A stretch of DNA of 64,000 bases from Amycolatopsis alkalitolerans (GTDB lineage Bacteria > Actinomycetota > Actinomycetes > Mycobacteriales > Pseudonocardiaceae): positions 1 through 64,000 of the forward strand of contig NZ_VDFW01000037.1 in NCBI RefSeq assembly GCF_006152065.1, given 5' to 3'. Each line of letters opens with the position of its first letter. The stretch's first letter is position 1. Position numbers and translations under genes: made by a program. Of the stretch, positions 16,454 through 23,820 are shown piece by piece. Below the pieces are notes generated by a model. The model worked only from the letters and a program-made list of their open reading frames with translations, was not told the origin of the DNA and searched no databases.

Positions 16454-18888
16454 AAGACCACCACGTGGTCGCGCTGGTCGCCGTGATGACACACCGCCCC
16501 GAGCACGGTATCCAGTACGGCCACAGCCCCCGCCTTGTCCAGTGGATCGTTACCGTTCCCGCATTTCGGTGACTGCACACAGGACGGGCATCCCGCCGGG
16601 CACTCGCAGGAGACAATGGCCTCCCGCGTAGCGGCCAGCCAAGGGACCAGAGCGGCAAAACCGCGATCGGCGAATCCCGCGCCTCCGGGATGGCCATCGT
16701 GCACGAACACCGTCGCCTCCCCGGTGTCAGCGTGCAGCGCGGTCGAAACCCCGCCGATGTCCCAGCGGTCGCACGTAGCGAACAGCGGTAGCAGGCCGAT
16801 CGCCGCGTGCTCGGCGGCATGCAGGGCGCCGGGGATGCGCGCTGGCTCGAGACCAGCGCCCCCCGGCGCCCTGCCACCTGGCTCGCCGGTGCCCGAGCGC
16901 ACCCCGGTCCCCGCTGAATCCTCGGGCACCGGCGGCCGGTCGAGGAGTTCGTCCGAGACCGTGTACCAGACGGCACGGGTTTCGAGCTTCTGCTCCGGAA
17001 GGTCCAGCGCCACCTGGTCGAGGATCTCGCCAGAAGGGCGCCGCCGCAGGTAGCCCACGACCTGCGAAGTCACCGCCACGTCGCCGAGGCACACCGTCAC
17101 CCCGCCGTAGTCGACCCGCTCGTGCACGGCCAGGACGCTGATGTCCGCGACCTCACGCGCCGAAGTCGTCCACTCCGGGTCCTCCGCGTGCACGAGCGCG
17201 ATCCCGGACTCCAGATCCAGCTCGTCCACCACGTACGACGAACCCTGGTGCAGGTACACCGCGCCCGGATACACCGTGGTGCAAGCCGAGCCCGGATCGA
17301 CCGTGCCCAGCAGCCGCGACGTATCCGCCTCGACCACCGCGATCTGGTCCCCGCCCGAACCGCGGATGTCGACCTCGTACTGAGGCCGGTCCTTCGACGT
17401 CCAGTACCAGCCGCTCGGCCGCCGCCGCAACAGCTTGTCCGCGACCAGCGCCTGGAGCACCTCGCGGGCCGCGTCACCGCCGAAGGCGTCCAGTTCCTTC
17501 GCCGTCAACGGCAGTTCGGCGGCCGCGCACGCCAGCTGCGGCGCCAGCACGTACGGGTTCGCCGGGTCGAGCACCGCCGTCTCGACCGGCCGGTCGAGGA
17601 TCGCGGCGGGATGGTGTACCAGATAGGTGTCCAGCGGATCGTCCCGCGCCACGAACACCACCAGCGCCTCGTCACCCGACCGCCCGGCGCGGCCCGCCTG
17701 CTGCCAGAACGAGGCGAGCGTGCCCGGATATCCCGCCAGCACCACGGAATCCAGGCCCGCGATATCGACCCCGAGCTCAAGGGCGTTCGTCGTCGCCACC
17801 CCGAGCAACTCGCCGGACAGCAGCGCCCGTTCGAGCTTTCGCCGCTCCTCGGGCAGGAAGCCGGCCCGGTACGCCGCGACCTTGCCGGCCAACTCCTTGT
17901 CTACTTCGGACAGAAGGCGCCGGGCGCCCAGCGCGGTCAGCTCGGCGCCCCGCCGCGACCGCACGAAGGTCAGCGTGCGCGCCCCCTCGATGACCAGTTC
18001 CGCCAGGATCCGCCCGGCCTCCGCACCCGCCGACCGCCGCACGGGCGCGCCGTTCTCCCCGGAGAAATCCTCCAGCAGCGGCGGCTCCCACAACGCGACC
18101 GTGCGAGCGCCGCGCGGCGAACCGTCGTCCGTCACCGCCCCGCATTCCTGCCCGACGAGCCGCGACGCGAACTCCGCCGGCGACGCTGTTGTCGCCGACG
18201 CGAGGATGAACACCGGTGAAGAGCCGTAGTACCGCGCGACCCGGTGCAGCCGCCGCAACAGCAACGCCACGTGCGATCCGAACACCCCGCGATAGCCGTG
18301 ACACTCGTCGACGATGACGTACGAAAGCTTCCGGAACAGCCGCGACCAGCGCGCATGCGAAGCCAGGATGCCGCGATGCAGCATGTCCGGGTTGGTGAAG
18401 ACCCACCGTGCGTGCGCGCGCACCCAGTCCCGCTCCGCCATCGGCGTGTCGCCGTCGTAGGTCGCCGCCCGCACCCCTGAGATGTCCAAAGAGGACAGCG
18501 AGCGCAGCTGGTCCGCACCCAGCGCCTTCGTCGGCGACAGGTACAGCGCGCACGCCCGCTCGTCCTCGACCAGATCCGACAGCACCGGCAACTGGTAGGC
18601 CAGCGACTTGCCGGAAGCCGTACCGGTCGAGATGACGACGTTGCGCCCGGAGCGTGCCAGCTCCGCCGCTTCGATCTGATGCGCCCACGGCTGCTCGACA
18701 CCGGACTTGCGCAGGGCCGCGACGACTCCCTCGTCCGCCCATGACGGCCACTCGACGCACCGGGCGGCCCTGGCGGGCTGCTCGGCGACATGCGTCACGG
18801 GGTTCGAGGACTCCGGAATGCCTGCCGTGACGCGACGCAGCAGCCGCCGAGCCCGCTCGATGTCTGCCACCGATCCAGGATCGCACAC
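16420..18888 (-). CDS. MrfA-type DEAD/DEAH helicase with DUF1998 zinc domain
   Basis: An 822-residue superfamily 2 helicase. Motif I is GTASGKS (89-95), motif II DECH (194-197), motif III SATT, and motif VI QQAGRAGRSG near residue 430. The C-terminal DUF1998 domain carries the four-cysteine set CECPAGCPSC plus CG about ten residues on. Bacillus MrfA (YprA), of the same layout, unwinds DNA 3' to 5' in an excision pathway for mitomycin damage; the mycobacterial neighbour is Rv3649. The start is taken at the ATG at 18888; a GTG at 18870 is also possible and neither has a good ribosome site. It converges on the Prim-Pol gene. Confidence 0.9.
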   Translation of the reverse strand: MCDPGSVADIERARRLLRRVTAGIPESSNPVTHVAEQPARAARCVEWPSWADEGVVAALRKSGVEQPWAHQIEAAELARSGRNVVISTGTASGKSLAYQLPVLSDLVEDERACALYLSPTKALGADQLRSLSSLDISGVRAATYDGDTPMAERDWVRAHARWVFTNPDMLHRGILASHARWSRLFRKLSYVIVDECHGYRGVFGSHVALLLRRLHRVARYYGSSPVFILASATTASPAEFASRLVGQECGAVTDDGSPRGARTVALWEPPLLEDFSGENGAPVRRSAGAEAGRILAELVIEGARTLTFVRSRRGAELTALGARRLLSEVDKELAGKVAAYRAGFLPEERRKLERALLSGELLGVATTNALELGVDIAGLDSVVLAGYPGTLASFWQQAGRAGRSGDEALVVFVARDDPLDTYLVHHPAAILDRPVETAVLDPANPYVLAPQLACAAAELPLTAKELDAFGGDAAREVLQALVADKLLRRRPSGWYWTSKDRPQYEVDIRGSGGDQIAVVEADTSRLLGTVDPGSACTTVYPGAVYLHQGSSYVVDELDLESGIALVHAEDPEWTTSAREVADISVLAVHERVDYGGVTVCLGDVAVTSQVVGYLRRRPSGEILDQVALDLPEQKLETRAVWYTVSDELLDRPPVPEDSAGTGVRSGTGEPGGRAPGGAGLEPARIPGALHAAEHAAIGLLPLFATCDRWDIGGVSTALHADTGEATVFVHDGHPGGAGFADRGFAALVPWLAATREAIVSCECPAGCPSCVQSPKCGNGNDPLDKAGAVAVLDTVLGAVCHHGDQRDHVVVFQAAADAPTSC

Positions 18889-19016
18889 ATGTACGACAGC
18901 CTTGGAGGACCGCCTGACGGCCAGGCACGGTGAGCAGACTCACATGCACGCTGAGTGATCATAAAGGGACGCCCTGACCGTGGCGAAAGCTGTACCAATA
19001 CACTCCGGCAAACTGA

Positions 19017-19030
19017 CACCACTTGTGGTG
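19017..19030. promoter_or_regulatory. palindrome in the hppA leader region
   Basis: The 219 bases between the helicase start and hppA contain CACCACTTGTGGTG, a six-base inverted repeat with a two-base spacer, 78 bases before the hppA start. Its position fits a regulator site for hppA or the divergent helicase gene. No regulator can be named from the sequence. Confidence 0.3.
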
Positions 19031-19107
19031 CACATCCCATGCCAGCGTCGGCATGCTGTCCGCAGCGAAGCCGAAGCTGGCGCAAGGCGACGTTTCCAGG
19101 AGGACGG

Positions 19108-21402
19108 ATGTCCCGGCAATTCCTCGCGGAGGGCCTCGAGCTCTCCGGAGGTGACTACGCCATCGCGGGCGTGGTCGCCGTGGTCGCCCTGATCGCACTC
19201 GTCATCGGCTACTTCCTGCTCAAGGAGGTGCTGGCCACCGGCCAGGGCACCGCCAAGATGCAGGACATCGCCAAGGCGGTGCAGGAAGGGGCGGCCGCTT
19301 ATCTCAAACGGCAGCGCAACACACTCTCGATCTTCGGCGTCGTGGTGTTCCTGCTGCTGTTCGCGCTACCGGCGGACGACTGGAACGAGCGCATCGGCCG
19401 CTCGATCTTCTTCCTCGTCGGCGCTGCTTTCTCCTTCACCATCGGCTATACCGGCATGTGGCTGGCAACCCGGGCGAACCTGCGCGTTGCCGCCGCGTCG
19501 CGGGAGCAGGGCGGACGCGAGAAGGCCATGCGGATCGCGTTCCGCACCGGTGGCGCCGTCGGGATGTTCACAGTCGGGCTCGGCCTGTTCGGCGCCGCGG
19601 TCGTGGTGCTCGTCTACACCGGGCAGGCGCCGAAGGTGCTGGAGGGCTTCGGTTTCGGCGCCGCGCTGATCGCGATGTTCATGCGTGTCGGCGGCGGTAT
19701 CTTCACGAAGGCCGCCGACGTGGGCGCGGACCTGGTCGGCAAGGTTGAGCAGAACATCCCCGAGGACGACCCGCGCAACGCCGCGACCATCGCCGACAAC
19801 GTCGGCGACAACGTGGGTGACTGCGCCGGGATGGCCGCGGACCTGTTCGAGTCCTACGCGGTGATGCTGGTCGCCGCGCTCATCCTGGGCAGCACCGCGT
19901 TCGGCTCCTCGGGGCTGATCTTCCCGCTCATCGTGCCCGCCATCGGCGTGATCACCGCGGTGATCGGGGTGTACATCACGAGGGCGCGGTCGGGCGAAGG
20001 CGGTCTGGTCACCATCAACCGGTCCTTCTACGTCTCCGCGGTCATCTCGGCGGTGCTGTGCACGGTCGCCGCGTTCGTGTTCCTGCCCAGCTCGTTCTCC
20101 GAGTTCGGCTCCCAGTACGCGAACGACGGCAACCCGGCGGTCATCGCGACCGTCGCGGTCATCATCGGCATCGTGCTCGCCGGCCTCATCCTGCGGCTGA
20201 CCGGCTACTACACCGGCACCGAGCACGGTCCGGTGAAGAACGTCGGCAAGACCTCGGAAACCGGCGCCGCGACGGTGATCCTCTCCGGTATCTCCGTCGG
20301 CTTCGAGTCCGCCGTGTACACCGCGATCGTGATCGGTGCGGCGGTGTTCGGCGCGTACCTGCTAGGCGGCGCGATCGCGCTGTTCGCCGTCGCGCTCGCC
20401 GGCACGGGCCTGCTGACCACCGTCGGCGTGATCGTCGCGATGGACACCTTCGGCCCGGTCTCCGACAACGCGCAGGGCATCGCGGAGATGTCCGGCGACG
20501 TCGACGAGGACGCCGCGCAGACCCTGACCGAACTGGACGCGGTCGGCAACACCACCAAGGCGATCACCAAGGGCATCGCCATCGCCACCGCCGTGCTCGC
20601 CGCGACCGCGCTGTTCGGGTCCTACCAGGACGCCATCACCAAGGCGCTGAGCGGGATGTCCACCGAGGGCGTGAAGTCGTTCATCGACACGATCGTCAGC
20701 CCGAACACCCTCGTCGGCGTCATGATCGGTGCCGCCGTCGTGTTCATGTTCTCCGGTCTGGCCGTCAACGCGGTCTCGCGCGCGGCGGGCGCCGTCGTGT
20801 ACGAGGTGCGCCGGCAGTTCCGCGAGATCGCCGGGATCATGGAGGGCACGACCCGTCCCGAGTACGGCAAGGTCGTGGACATCGTCACCCGCGACTCGCT
20901 GCGCGAACTGGCGACGCCGGGCCTGCTCGCGGTGTTCGCCCCGATCGCGGTCGGGTTCGGTCTCGGCACCGGCGCGCTCGCCGGGTACCTGGCCGGTGCG
21001 ATCGCGACCGGCACCCTGATGGCGATCTTCCTCGCCAACTCCGGTGGTGCCTGGGACAACGCGAAGAAGCTCGTCGAGGACGGCAACCACGGCGGCAAGG
21101 GCTCGGAAGCCCACGCGGCCACCGTGATCGGTGACACCGTCGGTGACCCGTTCAAGGACACCGCCGGCCCGGCGATCAACCCGCTGATCAAGGTGATGAA
21201 CCTGGTCTCGGTGCTGATCGCGCCCGCCATCGTGCAGTTCTCGGTCGGCCCGGACGCCTCGTTCGGTGTGCGGCTCGGCATCGCGCTCGTCGCGGTGTTG
21301 ATCATCATCGTGGCCGTCGTTGTGTCGAAGCGGCGCAGCACGACGATCACCGACACCCCGGCGCAGCCGGCGGAGTCGCAGGAGCCCGCGAAAACCGCCT
21401 GA
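19108..21402 (+). CDS. hppA: K+-independent membrane H+-translocating pyrophosphatase
   Basis: A 764-residue, about 16-helix membrane pump that couples hydrolysis of pyrophosphate to proton export. The catalytic loop is complete: KAADVGADLVGKVE, then NPEDDPRNAATIADNVGDNVGD-type Asp-rich segments, and a second set near the end with VIGDTVGDPFKDTAGP. The position that decides potassium dependence reads GNTTKA (Lys, not Ala), the signature of potassium-independent, proton-pumping enzymes. AGGAGGA lies three bases before the ATG at 19108. A strong hairpin follows the stop, so the gene is probably monocistronic. A soluble pyrophosphatase gene (57030) is also in the window. Confidence 0.96.
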   Translation: MSRQFLAEGLELSGGDYAIAGVVAVVALIALVIGYFLLKEVLATGQGTAKMQDIAKAVQEGAAAYLKRQRNTLSIFGVVVFLLLFALPADDWNERIGRSIFFLVGAAFSFTIGYTGMWLATRANLRVAAASREQGGREKAMRIAFRTGGAVGMFTVGLGLFGAAVVVLVYTGQAPKVLEGFGFGAALIAMFMRVGGGIFTKAADVGADLVGKVEQNIPEDDPRNAATIADNVGDNVGDCAGMAADLFESYAVMLVAALILGSTAFGSSGLIFPLIVPAIGVITAVIGVYITRARSGEGGLVTINRSFYVSAVISAVLCTVAAFVFLPSSFSEFGSQYANDGNPAVIATVAVIIGIVLAGLILRLTGYYTGTEHGPVKNVGKTSETGAATVILSGISVGFESAVYTAIVIGAAVFGAYLLGGAIALFAVALAGTGLLTTVGVIVAMDTFGPVSDNAQGIAEMSGDVDEDAAQTLTELDAVGNTTKAITKGIAIATAVLAATALFGSYQDAITKALSGMSTEGVKSFIDTIVSPNTLVGVMIGAAVVFMFSGLAVNAVSRAAGAVVYEVRRQFREIAGIMEGTTRPEYGKVVDIVTRDSLRELATPGLLAVFAPIAVGFGLGTGALAGYLAGAIATGTLMAIFLANSGGAWDNAKKLVEDGNHGGKGSEAHAATVIGDTVGDPFKDTAGPAINPLIKVMNLVSVLIAPAIVQFSVGPDASFGVRLGIALVAVLIIIVAVVVSKRRSTTITDTPAQPAESQEPAKTA

Positions 21403-21412
21403 GTCCGAACGG

Positions 21413-21451
21413 AACGGGCCCGCCGCACGTGTTCGTCGCGGCGGGCCCGTT
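21413..21451 (+). terminator. hairpin terminator after hppA
   Basis: Bases 21413-21426 pair with 21438-21451 (14 bp, perfect, GC-rich, 11-base loop) starting ten bases after the hppA stop. There is a short T-containing tail only, as is normal for actinobacterial terminators. Confidence 0.8.
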
Positions 21452-21539
21452 CTGCTGCCCGGGTAGGTGGCCCAGGATTTGCACAGTGCAACCGGGTCGG
21501 TACCGTCGAGGAAGACCGCCGTAGTCGGGAGGTGTTCGC

Positions 21540-22136
21540 GTGCGACCCGGGAAGATCGGTTTCCTGGCGATACTCACGGGTCTGTGTGTCGGCTTGGCCG
21601 CGTGCGGCCAGGTGCCGGCGCAACGGGATACGGTCCAACCGGGTGGCCCGGGGATGTCCAAGAGCGACGTAGAGCGTCAGGACGCGGCCACCCGCTGGGC
21701 CAACGACTACTGCATCGCGGTCGGCTCACTCGTCGCCGGGCTCGCGACGATGCCCAGCGTCGATCCGAGCAGTCCGCGCCGGGCCGTGCAGACGTCCAGC
21801 GAACTGCTCGGCTCGATGATCGGCGGGCTCGACAAGGCGGTGGCCAGCCTGCGGGCCCTGCCGCCGGCGCCCGTGCCGCAGGGCGACGCCGTGCGCGGTG
21901 ACACCGTCGCCGAACTGACCGGTGTGCGCGCCCGCGCCGCCGCGGCGAAACAACGCCTCGACGCCGCGGGCTCTGCTCCCACGATCAACCAGACCACTCT
22001 CGGCGAAGCCAAGGGCCCGCTCGACGAGGTGTCGAAACTGAACCTGCTCGCCGGTTTCGACACCGTTCCCGATCTGGAGCTCGCGGTCGCGCACGCCCCG
22101 GTGTGCCAGCAGCTGACCCTGCGCCCTACGCGGTGA
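21540..22136 (+). CDS. secreted lipoprotein, function unknown
   Basis: A 198-residue lipoprotein. The N-terminus is a basic start, a hydrophobic stretch and the lipobox LAAC with the lipidated cysteine at residue 22. The mature part is mainly helical, with four-helix-bundle-like spacing and two cysteines (in WANDYCIAVG and APVCQQL) that may form a disulphide. The GTG start at 21540 is chosen for the GGGAGG site seven bases upstream. The family is widespread in Pseudonocardiaceae without assigned role. Its end overlaps the end of the converging MerR gene by 11 bases. Confidence 0.8.
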   Translation: MRPGKIGFLAILTGLCVGLAACGQVPAQRDTVQPGGPGMSKSDVERQDAATRWANDYCIAVGSLVAGLATMPSVDPSSPRRAVQTSSELLGSMIGGLDKAVASLRALPPAPVPQGDAVRGDTVAELTGVRARAAAAKQRLDAAGSAPTINQTTLGEAKGPLDEVSKLNLLAGFDTVPDLELAVAHAPVCQQLTLRPTR

Positions 22137-22893
22137 GCCGGGCCGCCGCGAAGGCGGCCATCGCGTCGCGCAGGTAGTCCGCGAAGCCGGGGTGCACGGT
22201 CTCGTACTGGCTGCGGAACCGTTCGTCTTCGGCGTACGTGCGCCCGAGGCCCGCGTAGGACTCCGCATCCGGTGTCCAGTGGTTCTTGAGCCACCCGTAG
22301 TGCGCGGCGACCGCGTCGAGCACACGCTCGTCGTCCACCGGCACGCCCGCCTTCGCGAGCTCGGCCAGCTTCCCGGTCGCCTCGGCGCCCTGCCGGTTGA
22401 CCGCGTCCCACTTGTCCTTCGGCCACTTCTTGGTGCGCTCGTAGGACTCGGTGACGCGTTCGCCCCAGCGCTCGGCGGCCTCCTTCGCGAGCCGCTCCGC
22501 CTTTTCCGAACCCGGCGCGAACCCCTCGAACATTCTCTCGACATTCATCGAGATCCCTCCTTCCAGCTCCGTGATGGTCTTGGCGACGGTGGCGGCGAGC
22601 CGGTCCAGCCGATCGCGCTCGGCCAGCAACCACTTCCGGTGCAGCCGCAGCCCCTCGGCCGGGGAGACCGAGCCGGACAGGATCCGCCCGATCCGGTCCA
22701 GGCCGAGGCCGAGTTCTCGCAGCAGCAGGATCTGCTGGAGCCGCACCAGGTGTTCGCGGCGGTAGAAGCGCCTCCCGCTGTGATCGGTGTAGGCCGGGGG
22801 CAGCAGGCCGATGTCGCCGTAGTGCCGCAACGTCCGCGAAGTGACCTTCGCCAGCCGCGCGACCTCCACGATCGACAGCGTCTCGTCCGCCAT
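22126..22893 (-). CDS. MerR-family regulator with TipAS drug-binding domain
   Basis: A 255-residue TipAL-like activator. Residues 1-70 are the MerR winged helix (SIVEVARLAKVTSRTLRHYGD, then RRFYRREHLVRLQQIL), followed by a coiled-coil dimer helix (ERDRLDRLAATVAKTI). From about residue 115 comes the TipAS domain, which in Streptomyces binds thiopeptides and other hydrophobic compounds; the NHWTPDAESYAGLG segment belongs to it. The ATG at 22893 has GGGGAGG upstream. Internal ATG codons near residue 110 (MNVERMFEG) could give a separate TipAS-only product, as in tipA. Its own promoter carries the expected MerR geometry. Confidence 0.9.
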   Translation of the reverse strand: MADETLSIVEVARLAKVTSRTLRHYGDIGLLPPAYTDHSGRRFYRREHLVRLQQILLLRELGLGLDRIGRILSGSVSPAEGLRLHRKWLLAERDRLDRLAATVAKTITELEGGISMNVERMFEGFAPGSEKAERLAKEAAERWGERVTESYERTKKWPKDKWDAVNRQGAEATGKLAELAKAGVPVDDERVLDAVAAHYGWLKNHWTPDAESYAGLGRTYAEDERFRSQYETVHPGFADYLRDAMAAFAAARLTA

Positions 22894-22921
22894 CTCGCCT
22901 CCCCGTCGTCCTGGAATTTTC

Positions 22922-22952
22922 ACGGTAGAGATTGACGTTACGTCAACTTCAA
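22922..22952 (-). promoter_or_regulatory. MerR-type promoter with 19-bp spacer and operator
   Basis: On the minus strand the -35 box TTGAAG (22952-22947) and the -10 box TACCGT (22927-22922) are 19 bases apart, the overlong spacer that MerR activators correct by twisting DNA. The spacer holds a 15-base perfect palindrome at 22932-22946 (TTGACGT, one base, ACGTCAA). The start codon of the MerR gene lies about 30 bases downstream, so autoregulation is likely. Confidence 0.8.
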
Positions 22953-22993
22953 GGGTTTCGTGACCTCGAACTGGTGTTCTACTCTGACTCGCT

Positions 22994-23584
22994 GTGGATC
23001 AGCTCTCGTTCTTTTCCGCGGAGGCGTGCGGGCCGGAACTCGCGGACCTGGCCGGCGTGCTGTGCGGGCCGGGACGGATAACGGCCTTCGGCCGCACCGC
23101 CGCCCGGCTGTCCGTGCTGGTCGGCGAACCGTGGCGGGCGCGTGCGCTCGCCACCGAGTTCGCCCGCCGCGGGGTGCACGCGGACGTGCTGCGGGAGGAG
23201 AGCGGGTTACTGGTGCGGACGGCGTTCCGCGCCGATCTGATCGGCTTCGCGGCAGCGTGGCACGCGGGCGAGGTCAAGGAATTACCAACAGGGTTCCGGC
23301 TCACCGGTGGCGCGCTACGTTTGTGGGCGCTCGCGGCCGGGCAGCCCACCGGCAATCACTACCTGCTCTCGGTCGACGAAGCGGCGACCGCGACGCACGC
23401 GCCGCTGGCGGATGCGTGTGGGCAGCTGGGTCTGCCGGCGCGGGTCGTCGGTCCGAATGCGGGTGGTCCCGCCGTTCGGGTGACAGGCAAGCGGAGGCTG
23501 GCGACGCTGGAGGAGCTGATCGGCGCGCCGCCGGCCGCCGCGATGGCGGTATGGCCGCAGGTCAAACCGGTCACGGCGGCCTGA
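22994..23584 (+). CDS. WhiA-like conserved protein lacking the HTH domain
   Basis: A 196-residue protein conserved beside topA in actinobacteria (Rv3647c in M. tuberculosis), with no assigned function. Its layout resembles the N-terminal homing-endonuclease-like half of WhiA: an ELADLAGVLCGPGRI segment, an ARALATEFARRGVHADVL repeat, then ALRLWALAAG and a second LADACGQLGLPARVV repeat ending in GKRRLATLEELIGAP. The two-fold repetition fits the LAGLIDADG-type fold. The C-terminal helix-turn-helix of WhiA is absent. The relation is my inference from pattern, not from a search. GTG at 22994 begins the conserved part; the divergent MerR promoter lies just upstream. Confidence 0.6.
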   Translation: MDQLSFFSAEACGPELADLAGVLCGPGRITAFGRTAARLSVLVGEPWRARALATEFARRGVHADVLREESGLLVRTAFRADLIGFAAAWHAGEVKELPTGFRLTGGALRLWALAAGQPTGNHYLLSVDEAATATHAPLADACGQLGLPARVVGPNAGGPAVRVTGKRRLATLEELIGAPPAAAMAVWPQVKPVTAA

Positions 23585-23820
23585 ATGTCCGGGGTGGCCG
23601 GACAGTAGTGGATCAGTCACCGAATGACCCCGCGGAGCACGTGGCGCGCATCACGTGCTAGGTGTGGAAAGGAAACGCGGCCAGGTCCGGCGCCGATGCG
23701 CTTGACACATGGGGACGGCGTGTTGCGCCACCTGGACGGACACAACCGGCTCGGAGCGTGCACACTGGCTGGTTGAACAGCGTCGCGGGATGGCGATGGA
23801 ATGAGCGGAGAGCGGACAGC

